A DNA stretch of 64,000 nucleotides from Hyphomicrobium_A sp963812795. Its GTDB lineage: Bacteria > Pseudomonadota > Alphaproteobacteria > Rhizobiales > Hyphomicrobiaceae. The stretch is taken from positions 151,614 to 215,613 of the forward strand of contig CAWEWG010000005.1 of assembly GCA_963812795.1 (NCBI GenBank). Reading direction: 5' to 3'. Position 1 is the first letter of the stretch; every line of letters begins with the position of its first letter. Under the pieces are notes generated by a model. It had not been told where the DNA came from and did not search any database. It was given only the letters and a program-made list of their open reading frames with translations. Below are positions 1-8,637 of the stretch, one piece after another. Position numbers and translations under genes: made by a program.

Positions 1-21
1 TCAACGGAAGGGGGAACGCCC

Positions 22-309
22 ATGCCGCTCACACGGGCTGCGATACCGGCTATTCAAGATACATCTCGAGGAATTGTGCGCTTCGTCATGCGAGACGGAG
101 GCAAGCGCGTTGAAGTCTTGGTGTCCAACGCAGCGCTCGATGACATCGACAACGTCTCGACGGACGAATGCTCCTATTTCCATCGGTTCAAGGAGCACCG
201 GCGGCACTTCGAATACATCGCCAGCGAAAAGTACGACAAAGGTTATGTCGAGCTGGACGGTACGGTCCGCATTAAAGGCATCGACCTGCCGCTGATCTGC
301 TCAGACTGA
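22..309 (+). CDS. DUF1488-like small hypothetical protein
   Basis: This is a 95-residue soluble protein with no signal peptide or membrane segment. The layout matches the alphaproteobacterial DUF1488 type: an N-terminal MPLTR, a short strand carrying a GGKRVEVLVS stretch, a helical middle, and a C-terminal SEKYDKGYVELDGT segment that ends in a basic/hydrophobic tail. No catalytic motif is visible and no function is known for the family. The ATG has a good ribosome binding site (AGGGGGAA) ending about five bases upstream. It sits alone at the window edge, convergent with the acyl-CoA ligase. Confidence that it is a gene is high; the family call rests on recall. Confidence 0.7.
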   Translation: MPLTRAAIPAIQDTSRGIVRFVMRDGGKRVEVLVSNAALDDIDNVSTDECSYFHRFKEHRRHFEYIASEKYDKGYVELDGTVRIKGIDLPLICSD

Positions 310-345
310 CCGTGCAACACACGGTCAGGGCCAATGGAAGCCCGC

Positions 346-2076
346 TCAAGCCAATTGGTGGCGCTTGGCGGCTTCCTCGGCCTTCAGCTCTTTCTTAGAC
401 AGCTTGCCGATCATCGTTTTCGGCAGCTCGTCGCGGAATTCGATCTCGGCCGGCATTTCGATCTTCGAAATGCGCGCCGCGAGATGATCGCACAACTCCG
501 GCACGCTGACGGAGACGCCCGGTTTGAGGCGCACGAACGCCTTCGGCGCCTCGCCGCGCTTCTTGTCGGGGATGCCGATGACCGTAACCTCGGCCACCGC
601 CGGATGCTCGTAGATCGCTTCCTCGACGCGCCGGGGATAGACGTTGAAGCCCGACGAGATGATGAGGTCCTTGATGCGGTCCTCGATGAAGAAGTAGCCG
701 TCCTCGTCCATGCGCGCTACGTCGCCGGTGCGCAGGAACTCGCCCACCATTTGCTCGGCGGTATCCTCGGGGCGCTTGTAGTAGCCGAGCATGACCTGCG
801 GTCCCTTGATGCAGATCTCGCCCTTTTCGCCGACCGGCACTTCCTTGGTCGGGTCGGCGAGATCGCGCAGAGAGATCACGGTGCCCTGCAGCGGTACGCC
901 GATTGATCCGGGCTTCACCGGGCCATCGATGGGATTGCAGGTAACGACGGGGGACGTCTCCGACATCCCATACCCCTCGACGACCTTGCAGCCGGTGATC
1001 GCCTCGAATTGATGCTTCACCTCGAGAGGAAGGGCGGCGCCGCCGGACAGGCAGAATCTCAGCGACGACAGATCGTAGCTCTTGATGCGTGGGTGGCTCA
1101 TGATGGCGTTGAGCAGTGTGGGGACGCACGGCATGATCGTCGGCTTCTCGCGGTCGAGGAGCTTCAGCGCTTCGTCGAGCGAGAAGCGCGGCATGATGAT
1201 GATGTGCGCGGCCCGGCTGATGGCGACATTCATCACCACCGTCAGCGCAAAGACGTGGAAGAACGGCAGGACACCGAATACCCGCTCGGTGCCGCTCCCG
1301 AGATTGGGGCTCCACGCCGCCACCTGATGTGTATTCACGTAGCAGTTGGCATGCGTGAGCATGGCGCCTTTCGGCGTCCCCGTCGTCCCGCCGGTATACT
1401 GCAGCACCGCAATATCGGTGCGCGGGTCGATTTTGACCTTCTCGGCGTGGCCGTCGCCCGCCATCACCTCGGCTTCGAGGATGATCTTCTCGCGGGCCGC
1501 CGACTCCAGCGGCCGCGCCAGATCTTTCGACTTGAACAGCCGGAACAGGACGGCCTTCGTCACCGGCAGCAGTGCAGGGAAGGAGGCGACCACGGCGCGC
1601 TTCAGGCATCCCGCCTCGAGCAGCGCTTCCACCTTGGCGAACAGCACCTGCAAGTCGAGCGTCACCATCAGCTCGGTGTCGCTGTCCTTCACCTGCTGCG
1701 TCAGCTCGGCGACCGTGTAGAGAGGGTTGAAATTGACGACCGTCCCGCCAGCCTTCATCACGGCGAAGAAGAAGACGATGAAGGTCGGCGAGTTCGGCAG
1801 GAACAGACCGACCTTGGATCCCTTGCGCACGCCGAGCCGCTGCAACCCGCGCGTGGCACGATCCACCTTCTCGCCGATCTCGCGATAGGTGAGGGTCTTG
1901 CCGAGGAAGGTCGTGCAGGGGTGGTTTGGAAAGGCGGCGATCGCGTCGTCGAGAAGCCGGTAGAGCGGTGCGACGCTCAACGGCTCATGCCAGTCGACTC
2001 CGTCCGGATAGTGGTTGAGCCAAGGCATGCGCGGCTGCGACGCGTTGGCCGGAGCCGGGGGGCGGCCTTTCGTCAT
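346..2076 (-). CDS. long-chain fatty acid--CoA ligase (AMP-forming)
   Basis: A 576-residue member of the ANL adenylating superfamily that would activate a fatty acid to acyl-AMP and then acyl-CoA. Visible motifs in order are the P-loop YTGGTTGTPKGA (about residue 225), GYGMSETSP (about 366), the ISSGFNVYP hinge region, and the C-terminal KTMIGKLSKKEL with the catalytic lysine (about 549). Length is normal for FadD-like enzymes. I chose the ATG at 2076 because the reading frame further upstream (to 2244) has low-complexity basic sequence unlike the family. It is divergent from the acyl carrier protein and ketoacyl synthase genes, so a shared lipid role is possible. Substrate chain length cannot be read from the sequence. 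Confidence 0.9.
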   Translation of the reverse strand: MTKGRPPAPANASQPRMPWLNHYPDGVDWHEPLSVAPLYRLLDDAIAAFPNHPCTTFLGKTLTYREIGEKVDRATRGLQRLGVRKGSKVGLFLPNSPTFIVFFFAVMKAGGTVVNFNPLYTVAELTQQVKDSDTELMVTLDLQVLFAKVEALLEAGCLKRAVVASFPALLPVTKAVLFRLFKSKDLARPLESAAREKIILEAEVMAGDGHAEKVKIDPRTDIAVLQYTGGTTGTPKGAMLTHANCYVNTHQVAAWSPNLGSGTERVFGVLPFFHVFALTVVMNVAISRAAHIIIMPRFSLDEALKLLDREKPTIMPCVPTLLNAIMSHPRIKSYDLSSLRFCLSGGAALPLEVKHQFEAITGCKVVEGYGMSETSPVVTCNPIDGPVKPGSIGVPLQGTVISLRDLADPTKEVPVGEKGEICIKGPQVMLGYYKRPEDTAEQMVGEFLRTGDVARMDEDGYFFIEDRIKDLIISSGFNVYPRRVEEAIYEHPAVAEVTVIGIPDKKRGEAPKAFVRLKPGVSVSVPELCDHLAARISKIEMPAEIEFRDELPKTMIGKLSKKELKAEEAAKRHQLA

Positions 2077-2397
2077 CCTCGAGCGTCTCCCAGGCAGAGC
2101 TCGAAATATACGCCGAGCCCCTTGCCGGACCGTTGAGGGCCCTTCGCGCAAATCGGGTAATAGGTCCTTGAAATCCGCCTTGTTATTGAACACGTTTTGG
2201 GGGCGCTGACCAGGGTGGGGCCGTGGCCGCTGTGGGCGGTGCAAGGGTTGTGAAGAAGTTTTGCTGTACCCTAATGGACAGCAGGCTCGTATGATCGTTC
2301 CTATGGGTGTGCGGCTGTCCCGGGTGGGCCAGCGCGGGCCCTCCCGCTGCTAGACTTGCTGGACGTTTAAGGATATGTGACGCCACAGGTTGTTGTG

Positions 2398-2415
2398 CTA
2401 GTGGGCTTGCACTAG
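2398..2415. promoter_or_regulatory. 6-6-6 inverted repeat in divergent promoter region
   Basis: CTAGTG at 2398-2403 and CACTAG at 2410-2415 form a perfect dyad with a six-base spacer. It lies in the 396-base gap (2077-2472) between the divergent acyl-CoA ligase and the acyl carrier protein, 57 bases before the latter's start codon. The spacing suits a dimeric repressor such as a TetR or FadR type, but no regulator gene is adjacent. The rest of the gap holds no gene that I can support. This is an inference from symmetry only. Confidence 0.3.
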
Positions 2416-2472
2416 TTAGGAACGAAGTAATACGGGCCCCAGGCTTCTTTTAAGCGGGGGTGGGAGAACGAT

Positions 2473-2745
2473 ATGGACGAAGTTGGCACCAAGATCGTCG
2501 AGATCCTGAAGAAGCACATGAAGGAGCCGCGCGACGACATTTCACTGTCGACGCCGCTTACGGATCTCAAGATCGAGTCCCTCGATCTTGCAATGATCGT
2601 TTTTGATATCGAAGATACTTTCGGCATCGAGATCCCCTACAACGCGAACGAGGACGTCGAGGACTTCAAGACCGTCGGTTCCGTCGTCGACCGCGTAAAG
2701 GATTTGATGGCGAAGGGCCCCGCAGCGGCTGGCGCCAAGGCTTGA
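2473..2745 (+). CDS. acyl carrier protein (specialised, paired with ketoacyl synthase)
   Basis: A 90-residue acidic helical protein of the acyl carrier type. The phosphopantetheine serine is predicted at residue 36 within DLKIESLDLA, so the usual aspartate before the serine (DSL) is replaced by glutamate. Helix II continues as AMIVFDIEDTFGIEIP, typical of carrier proteins that dock on synthases through acidic residues. The ribosome binding site GGGAGA lies eight bases upstream. A beta-ketoacyl-ACP synthase starts 130 bases downstream on the same strand, the same layout as rhizobial nodF-nodE. It is probably not the housekeeping AcpP, which usually sits by fabG/fabF and carries DSL. The acyl product it carries is unknown. 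Confidence 0.88.
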   Translation: MDEVGTKIVEILKKHMKEPRDDISLSTPLTDLKIESLDLAMIVFDIEDTFGIEIPYNANEDVEDFKTVGSVVDRVKDLMAKGPAAAGAKA

Positions 2746-2875
2746 TGACGGGCGGCCCGGGGCGCCTGGTGCGCGCATCTGGGCGATCTCGCGAGCTTCC
2801 CCTCAAGGCATCCGCCGGCTCGCAATCTGATTATCTCGCGGCGTCTCAGCGCCGCTCAGGACCGGCAGGAACTAG

Positions 2876-4120
2876 ATGGCAAACGCGAACGGTGCACGCC
2901 GCGTCGTGGTGACCGGGATGGGCGTCGTCACGCCCATCGGTCAGACGGTCCCGGAATTCTGGGACTCCATGAAAGTCGGCAAGTGTGGCGTCACGGCGCT
3001 CGGCGGCTTCCCGCTCGAGGATCTCAAGATCCTCATCGCCGCACAAATCAAGGACTTCGACCCCAAGGCGCGGTTGAAGCATTTCCAGCGTGACAAGCTT
3101 GTGATGCATGCCGACCGCTACTCGTGGTTCGCCGCCGCGGCGGCCGACGAGGCGATGAAGCAGTCCGGGCTTACCATTCCCGTGGCCGACCCTTATCGAA
3201 CGGCCTGTATCGTCGGCTCCGGTGCCGGCGGTCTCGTCACCTTCGAGAATTCCTATCGCGCACTTTTCATCGACGGTAAGCGCGCCACCCACCCGCTGAC
3301 GCTGCTGCGCATCATCGGCTCTTCGGCCAGCGCCCACGTTGGTATCGAGTTCGGCGTCAAGGGTCCCACATTTGCCACCTGCAGCGCCTGCTCGACGGCG
3401 ACGCACGCCATCGGCATCGCCCGCGACTACATCCGCAACAACGTGGTCGACGTCGCCATCGCGGGTGCGTCCGAATCCGTCATCACCTACGGCACCATGA
3501 AGGCCTGGCAGGCACTGCACGTGCTGTCGCCCGAGGGCTGTTTCCCCTTCGCCAAGAAGCGCAACGGCACGGTGCTCGGCGAGGGCGCCGGCATCCTCGT
3601 TATGGAATTGCTGGAGCACGCCCAGGCGCGCGGCGCCAATATCCTCGCGGAGATCGTCGGCTACGGCATGTCGTCGGACGCCAAGGACATGGTCAACCCC
3701 GATATCGAGGGGCCGAACGAGGCGATGCGCGGCGCGCTCAACGATGCGCAGCTTTCGCCGGCGGACATCCAGTACCTCAATGCGCACGGTACGGCGACGA
3801 CCATCAACGACACCAATGAGACGCGCGCCATCAAGGCGGTGTTCGGCAACCACGCCAAGAACCTTGCCATCTCCTCGACCAAGTCCATGCATGGACATCC
3901 GCTCGGCGCCGGCGGCAGCATCGAGGCCGTAGCCTGCATCCAGGCGATGAACGAGAATTGGGTGCCACCGACGATCGGTCTCGACGAACCTGACCCGGAG
4001 TGCGACCTCGATTACGTCCCCAACGTCGGACGCAAGCTCGACGTCACCTACGCGATGTCGAACTCCTTCGCCTTCGGTGGCCTCAACGCGGTGCTGATTT
4101 TCGGTCCGCCGCCGGCTTGA
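2876..4120 (+). CDS. beta-ketoacyl-ACP synthase, KAS II (FabF/NodE) type
   Basis: A 414-residue condensing enzyme that would elongate acyl-ACP with malonyl-ACP. The Cys-His-His triad is visible: Cys172 in SACSTATHAIG, His304 in NAHGTATTIND, and His341 in KSMHGHPLGAGG. The N-terminal VVVTGMGVVTPIG and C-terminal SNSFAFGGLNAVLIF are standard. AGGAA precedes the ATG at 2876. The gene follows a dedicated acyl carrier protein, and an acyl-CoA ligase is divergent upstream, so the pair probably makes or extends a special acyl chain, for example for lipid A, a lipid or a signal. That role is inferred from context; the enzyme class is clear. Confidence 0.9.
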   Translation: MANANGARRVVVTGMGVVTPIGQTVPEFWDSMKVGKCGVTALGGFPLEDLKILIAAQIKDFDPKARLKHFQRDKLVMHADRYSWFAAAAADEAMKQSGLTIPVADPYRTACIVGSGAGGLVTFENSYRALFIDGKRATHPLTLLRIIGSSASAHVGIEFGVKGPTFATCSACSTATHAIGIARDYIRNNVVDVAIAGASESVITYGTMKAWQALHVLSPEGCFPFAKKRNGTVLGEGAGILVMELLEHAQARGANILAEIVGYGMSSDAKDMVNPDIEGPNEAMRGALNDAQLSPADIQYLNAHGTATTINDTNETRAIKAVFGNHAKNLAISSTKSMHGHPLGAGGSIEAVACIQAMNENWVPPTIGLDEPDPECDLDYVPNVGRKLDVTYAMSNSFAFGGLNAVLIFGPPPA

Positions 4121-4405
4121 GCTTGTCCGTTTGATACGCCTCATGCGCTGCGCCCTGCCGGGCGTGGCGCGTTTGCATACAAACAGACACGCATCCGCCT
4201 CAACGGCCCAACGTCCCCTAGGCCACATTTACAAGACTTTGGAACGACATAGGCGTGCGAGACGGGCAAATTGCGCGGTTCTTGCGCGTGCGGCTGCAAC
4301 CAAAAGGCGTTGCCACGGTTGCTCCGCTTTCTATTGCTGGCGTCCCCTCCCAATGAGAGAGTAACCGCAACGGCGGCACGAGACCGTCCGACTTGGGAGA
4401 CGCAC

Positions 4406-4792
4406 ATGCGGGAGATCGTAATCCGCGCGGGGAAGGTGGCCATCCGCGCGCGGCTCCTGGAGACGCCGACCGCCGAGCGCATTTGGGCAGCGCTGCCCAT
4501 CCACGCAGAAGCCAAGCTGTGGGGGCATGAGATGTACTTCAATGCTCCTGTCAGTTCCGACCCCGAGCCGGGTGCGCGCGAGATCGTCAACGCCGGCGAG
4601 ATTGCCTTCTGGCCCGACGGCGACGCCATCGCCATCGGCTTCGGACCCACCCCCGTCTCGCGGCGCGGTGAAATCCGCATGGCCAGTCCCTGCAACATCT
4701 GGGCGATGGCGCTCGACGACGTCAGCCGCCTGAAGGCCGTCCACGCAGGCGAGGGGATCTCCATCGTTTCCGCCAACGGCGAGGCCGCCTAG
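4406..4792 (+). CDS. cyclophilin-like fold protein
   Basis: A 128-residue cytosolic protein that resembles the small cyclophilin-like family (DUF369-type, TM1367-like). It begins with a beta strand MREIVIRAGKVAIRARL, then an amphipathic segment with a helix, a WGHEMYF strand, GEIAFWPDGDAIAIGFGPTP in the middle and a short helix near the end. These proteins have the cyclophilin barrel but usually lack peptidyl-prolyl isomerase residues, and their role is unknown. The start at 4406 has a TTGGGAGA ribosome binding site. The stop codon overlaps the stop of the convergent SDR gene by two bases. Confidence 0.7.
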   Translation: MREIVIRAGKVAIRARLLETPTAERIWAALPIHAEAKLWGHEMYFNAPVSSDPEPGAREIVNAGEIAFWPDGDAIAIGFGPTPVSRRGEIRMASPCNIWAMALDDVSRLKAVHAGEGISIVSANGEAA

Positions 4793-5814
4793 CGCGCCAG
4801 CAGCCGACGGCCGAGCTTCTGCAGGCGCATCCCAGAGGCTGCACCTGGCATGCGGCGCATGCGCGGCTTCATGAGGAAGCTCACCAGCGGCAACAGCAGC
4901 TCGAACGGCATGGCGCGGACCGACCAGGCTATGAAGCTGTTGACGATACCCGGAACGACGACACGTCGGCCCATGCGGTAGGAACGCCAGGCAAGCCGCG
5001 CCATGCGGTCGGCCGACGAGCTCGGAAGCAGAGCGCGATAGTAGGTGTTGACGGCATTCATCTTGCGATGGATGCGCGTCTCGATAGGCCCGCAAGCGAT
5101 GGCGCACACGCGCACGCCCTCGCCGGCGCATTCGCCGCCGATAGCAGCGGTGAGCGACAGCACGTAAGCCTTGCTGGCAAAGTAGGGTGCCTGCCACGGG
5201 CCTGGCGAGAAGGCGGCAAGGGAGGCGAGATTCATGATCCCGCCACGCGCCCGGGCGCGCATGGGGGCGAGGTAATAGCGCGTGAGGCGCGTCACGGCGG
5301 CGACATTCGTCTCGACGAGTTCATCGAGTTTCTCTTGATCGAGATCTGTGAAGTTGCCGCCGAGGCCAATGCCTGCATTGTTTACGAGCACATCGAGATA
5401 GAGCCCATGCGAGGCGAGCAGGGCATCGAGCTTGCCGGGGGCATCCTTCTCGCCGACGTCGAGCGAAGCGGCGATGACGTTCGAGTGAGGGTATTTAGCG
5501 CGCAGGTTGTCGGCCGCCTCCGTGAGCAGGTCGACCGATCGGGCCAGCAGCACGATGGTACGGCCTTCGCGGGCGATGCGCCGGGCGAGGGCGAAACCGA
5601 GGCCCTCCGAGGCGCCGGTCACGACCGTTGCCGGTGTCAGCGCGGCAACCGCTGCGAGTGCCGCTGGATTGGGGGAGGCGTAGCGGCGGACCCATAGGTC
5701 GCCGATCTTCAAGAGGATATCCATCGAGGGTTCCGTCAATGCTGCAGCCGCTACCTGTAACGCGTGGGCGCGCCCTAACGTTCGCCATTGGGACGGAACC
5801 AATGCATGCGACAT
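4789..5814 (-). CDS. SDR family oxidoreductase
   Basis: A 341-residue short-chain dehydrogenase/reductase. The nucleotide-binding glycine motif TGASEGLGFALAR lies near residue 67, NNAGIG follows, and the catalytic Ser...Tyr-x3-Lys is present as NLASLAAF and YFASKAY. The first 60 residues are an extension before the Rossmann fold, and the last 50 are hydrophobic and basic, as in membrane-associated SDRs of the DltE/YqjQ type. I prefer ATG 5814 because GGAGGA sits five bases upstream; the GTG at 5826 would place that site inside the gene. An in-frame ATG at 5724 is a third possibility. The substrate is unknown. Confidence 0.85.
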   Translation of the reverse strand: MSHALVPSQWRTLGRAHALQVAAAALTEPSMDILLKIGDLWVRRYASPNPAALAAVAALTPATVVTGASEGLGFALARRIAREGRTIVLLARSVDLLTEAADNLRAKYPHSNVIAASLDVGEKDAPGKLDALLASHGLYLDVLVNNAGIGLGGNFTDLDQEKLDELVETNVAAVTRLTRYYLAPMRARARGGIMNLASLAAFSPGPWQAPYFASKAYVLSLTAAIGGECAGEGVRVCAIACGPIETRIHRKMNAVNTYYRALLPSSSADRMARLAWRSYRMGRRVVVPGIVNSFIAWSVRAMPFELLLPLVSFLMKPRMRRMPGAASGMRLQKLGRRLLAR

Positions 5815-5906
5815 CGGTTCCTCCACGCGTGCCGTCCGCGTTGCATGCGAGCAGGCTATAACGTTTGCGAATCCCGCCTCGCGCGGATCACAAAGGGGGA
5901 CTGTCG

Positions 5907-6176
5907 ATGCTGAAGTCGAACGCCGCTGCGATTGCTGCGCTGCTCGCGCTGTCCGGAAATGCCTTCGCCGTCAGTGAAGCGGTCAAAGTTGCCTGCAAGC
6001 CAGACTACATCGCCTATTGCAACCACATGGTCGTTGGCAGTCCCGAACTCCGGGCGTGCATGAAGACCAATGCTTTGAAGCTGTCGAAGCCCTGCCTGCA
6101 GGCGCTGGTCGACAACAAGGAAGTGACGAAGGCCGACGTCGACGACTATCTTGCCAAGACGAAGAAGGTCGACTGA
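5907..6176 (+). CDS. small secreted cysteine-rich repeat protein (paralogue 1)
   Basis: An 89-residue protein with a signal peptide (hydrophobic core AAIAALLALSGNAFA, probable cleavage near residue 21). The mature part has four cysteines spaced C-x7-C-x12-C-x11-C, with conserved DY, RACM and LSK..C..AL positions. This is the pattern of a single Cys-rich FGFR/GLG1-type repeat. The same spacing recurs exactly in the protein at 10479-10796, so the two are paralogues. It probably folds in the periplasm with two disulfides. GGGGGA precedes the ATG. Function is unknown. A GlsB-like membrane protein follows 32 bases later on the same strand. Confidence 0.8.
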   Translation: MLKSNAAAIAALLALSGNAFAVSEAVKVACKPDYIAYCNHMVVGSPELRACMKTNALKLSKPCLQALVDNKEVTKADVDDYLAKTKKVD

Positions 6177-6208
6177 GGCGCGTTCAGTCTCCCTTGCCGG
6201 GGTCAGCG

Positions 6209-6457
6209 ATGCTCGAGGATGTCATCGCCTGGATCGTGATCGGTGGCATCGCTGGATGGCTCGCCGGCCTCATCGTCGAGGGCTACGGTTTCGGCCTCAT
6301 CGGTAACATCGTCATCGGCATCATCGGCGCTGCCCTCGCTGGCCTGGTCACACCGCTGCTCGGCCTCAGCATCGAAACGAAACTGGGCAATATCATCGGC
6401 GCGACGCTGGGCGCCGTGTTGCTGCTTCTGCTGATCGGGGCCGCGCGGCGGCGTTGA
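6209..6457 (+). CDS. GlsB/YeaQ/YmgE family membrane protein
   Basis: An 82-residue inner-membrane protein with three hydrophobic helices rich in Gly, Ile and Leu: IAWIVIGGIAGWLAGLIV, GLIGNIVIGIIGAALAGL and a C-terminal IIGATLGAVLLLLLIGA, ending in a basic RRR tail. The G-x3-G packing pattern is typical of the transglycosylase-associated (GlsB/YeaQ) family, which is induced by general stress in many bacteria. The biochemical role is unknown despite the family name. It probably shares a transcript with the upstream Cys-rich secreted protein. Confidence 0.85.
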   Translation: MLEDVIAWIVIGGIAGWLAGLIVEGYGFGLIGNIVIGIIGAALAGLVTPLLGLSIETKLGNIIGATLGAVLLLLLIGAARRR

Positions 6458-6494
6458 AGCCGAGCTGGCCTAAGTCCGCTGCGCGCAAAGAAAA

Positions 6495-6520
6495 GCTGCC
6501 GCAACGGGAGCTACGGCAGC
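6495..6520. terminator. possible hairpin terminator
   Basis: GCTGCCG at 6495-6501 pairs with CGGCAGC at 6514-6520 around a twelve-base loop, 38 bases after the GlsB-like stop. The T-rich run (TGTTGTTGTTTTTTGG) only begins at about 6538, so it is not a textbook intrinsic terminator. It could instead end transcription from the tRNA on the other strand. Confidence 0.35.
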
Positions 6521-6637
6521 ATATCGGGGTAGGGGCTGTTGTTGTTTTTTGGGGCTTTCACTCGCCCGAAGTAGACACCCAACGCGTCCCCCGCCGGGGA
6601 GTTCCACCCTGCTTGTGGTGCGCAAATTGTTAAGAAT

Positions 6638-6713
6638 TGGTGGGCCCGCCAGGACTCGAACCTGGAACCAGGCGGTTATGAGCCGCCAGCTCTAACCATT
6701 GAGCTACGGGCCC
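6638..6713 (-). tRNA. tRNA with CAU anticodon, probably tRNA-Ile2 (lysidine type)
   Basis: A 76-base cloverleaf including an encoded CCA. The acceptor GGGCCCG pairs with CGGGCCC, the anticodon stem is GGCGG/CCGCC with loop CTCATAA (anticodon CAT), and the T arm is CCAGG-TTCGAGT-CCTGG. CAU can be initiator Met, elongator Met or Ile2. The GGGCCC acceptor and TCATAA loop resemble bacterial Ile2 (modified to lysidine by TilS) more than elongator Met. It lacks the unpaired first base of an initiator. Confidence 0.9.
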
Positions 6714-6874
6714 CGGCCGCCGCGAGACTCGAGAATTTGCCGGGCAGGACGGCCCCTCATACCAGACTTACCGGCGCCCCCGAAACCCACCGATTTTGCC
6801 GCGAAACCTCCGTGAAGCCGGCCTATCGTCACGGCAGCAGTACGTCCCCCTCAACCAAGCCGAAGGCAAAACCA

Positions 6875-7582
6875 ATGCGCTCCCTTGCTGCCAACGTCCG
6901 CACAGCCGCAATCGGGCTGGCCCTTTTCAGCTCCGCCCCCTTGGCTCATGCGGATAGCGACCAGCCACGGCGCTCTATCACCGTCTCGGCCTCCGGCAGG
7001 GTGAGCGTCGAGCCCGACCAGGCGCGCATCACTTCCGGTGTCACCGCCGACGGCGCCAGCGCGCGCGAGGCGCTGACCGCCAATACCGCGTCCATGCAGA
7101 AAGTGGTCGCTGCGTTGAAGGAGGCCGGTATCGATCCCAAGGACATCCAGACCGCCTCGTTCCGCGTCGAGCCGCGCTATACGCGACCCATCGAGGGACA
7201 GGCCCCGAAGATAGACGGCTACAGCGTCACCAACGAGGTGCAGGTATTGGTGCGCGATCTCGATAAGCTTGGCGACATCCTCGACCGGCTCGTCACCGCC
7301 GGCGCCAACCAGACAGCCGGGCTGAATTTCGAGGTCAGTAAGGCGGAGACGCTGCTCGACGAGGCACGCCAGCAGGCGGTCGCCAATGCGCTGCGGCGCG
7401 CCAAGCTCTACGCCACCGCGGCGGGTGCCGAGGTCGGCGAAGTGCTGACCATCGTTGAAGGCGGCGGAGAGGGCCCGCGCCCGATGGTGATGGCGCGCGC
7501 CATGAAGGCGGAAGCAGTGCCGATCGAGCGCGGCACCGAGACGCTGGAGGCCAACGTCACCATCACCTGGGTGCTGAAGTAG
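6875..7582 (+). CDS. SIMPL (DUF541) domain secreted protein
   Basis: A 235-residue protein with a signal peptide (TAAIGLALFSSAPLAHA). The mature part starts with the SIMPL signature RSITVSASGRVSVEPDQARI, followed by alternating helices and strands, a central DIQTASFRVEPRYTRP segment and the C-terminal TLEANVTITWVLK. Members are periplasmic or outer-membrane associated and form oligomers (for example BP26 of Brucella); their biochemical role is poorly known. I placed the start at 6875 because the signal peptide begins there; the open frame upstream to 6737 overlaps the tRNA promoter side and is not secretory. It is convergent with the carbon-nitrogen hydrolase operon. Confidence 0.88.
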   Translation: MRSLAANVRTAAIGLALFSSAPLAHADSDQPRRSITVSASGRVSVEPDQARITSGVTADGASAREALTANTASMQKVVAALKEAGIDPKDIQTASFRVEPRYTRPIEGQAPKIDGYSVTNEVQVLVRDLDKLGDILDRLVTAGANQTAGLNFEVSKAETLLDEARQQAVANALRRAKLYATAAGAEVGEVLTIVEGGGEGPRPMVMARAMKAEAVPIERGTETLEANVTITWVLK

Positions 7583-7722
7583 TTTCGCTTCGCGTCCAGG
7601 CTCTCCGTCATGGCGGGGCCATCTACGCATGGACGCGGAAGGGTAGCGAAAGTAATGCCACGACCGAAGCTTTGAAGCCCGACGCCGCCTGCGCCCATGA
7701 AGGGAGAGGGGGAGACGCACAG

Positions 7723-8631
7723 CTACTTGAGGGTGACGATCTCGACGGTGTCGGCGAGTTTCGCCGCACCCGGCTGGTTGGGCCAGTCGATGTAATTGCG
7801 CATCTCGCCGGACGTACGCAGGTGGCGCAGGCGGGCGAGGTCGATGTCTGCCGTCACCCACTGCGCGGCATTCATCTCGCCCTGTGCGAGGATTCCGGTG
7901 TCCGACACCGTCTGCTCCGACGGCACGTAGATGCCGGCAGCACCACTATTGCGGTCGACGGCCGGCGACCACAGCGCGTCGCCCACAGTCGGGCTGACAA
8001 TCGCCGCGATTTGGTTTTCCAGGGCACGCGCACGCGCGCCGGTGCGCACGCGATGGTACCCCGACACGCGCTCGGTGCACGAAGGCACCAGCAGCAGCTC
8101 GGCGCCGGCTTCCGCCATGGCGCGCGCCAGCAATGGGAATTCGCTGTCGTAGCAAATGTTGATGCCGATCATGCCGAGCGCGGTGTCGAATAGGCGCGCC
8201 TGCTTGCCCGCCGAGATGCCCCAGTCGGTCTCGAACGGCGTCATGATCAGCTTTTCCTGCACGCCGATGCTGCCCTTCGGCGTCACCAACTGCGCCGCGT
8301 TGACGAAGCGGCCTTCGCCTTTGCGCACAGGGCCGCTGCCCACGAGAATGTGGACGCGGTGCTTCCCAGCCAGCTCCTGATGCAGTCTGACGCGGTCGGC
8401 TTCGAGATCAGCTACCGCCTGCAGCGTGGCATCGAGATTGCCATAGACCTGCTCGCCGAGCGCCGCCGCTTGCTCGATCGCGGCGTACTCGGGGAATACC
8501 AGCACCTCGGCACCCGTCGCGGCGCCGTCAGCGACCCAACGGGCGATCTTGTCCTGCCACGCTTGAAGCGTCGCCGGTTTGTCGATCGGGTATTGCGCGG
8601 AGGCGACCTTGAGGGTCTGGCGGTGGCTCAT
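7723..8631 (-). CDS. carbon-nitrogen hydrolase (nitrilase superfamily)
   Basis: A 302-residue nitrilase-fold amidase. The Glu-Lys-Cys triad is clear: Glu48 in FPEYA, Lys127 in QEKLIMTPFE and Cys160 in NICYDSEFP. The enzyme would hydrolyse a non-peptide C-N bond such as an amide or N-carbamoyl group. It is the last gene of a tight minus-strand operon (NTF2-like, panD, GNAT, this gene; gaps 26, 19 and 6 bases). GNAT and nitrilase domains occur fused in other bacteria (B. subtilis YhcX type), so this pair looks like the split form. Substrate unknown; N-carbamoyl-beta-alanine would fit next to panD, but that is inference. Confidence 0.88.
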   Translation of the reverse strand: MSHRQTLKVASAQYPIDKPATLQAWQDKIARWVADGAATGAEVLVFPEYAAIEQAAALGEQVYGNLDATLQAVADLEADRVRLHQELAGKHRVHILVGSGPVRKGEGRFVNAAQLVTPKGSIGVQEKLIMTPFETDWGISAGKQARLFDTALGMIGINICYDSEFPLLARAMAEAGAELLLVPSCTERVSGYHRVRTGARARALENQIAAIVSPTVGDALWSPAVDRNSGAAGIYVPSEQTVSDTGILAQGEMNAAQWVTADIDLARLRHLRTSGEMRNYIDWPNQPGAAKLADTVEIVTLK

Positions 8632-8637
8632 GGGCGC

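Noticed and set aside
4131..4364. 77-codon plus-strand frame between the ketoacyl synthase and the cyclophilin-like gene.
   Set aside because: It has no ribosome binding site, an arginine/alanine-rich product, and overlaps the start of a better supported gene.
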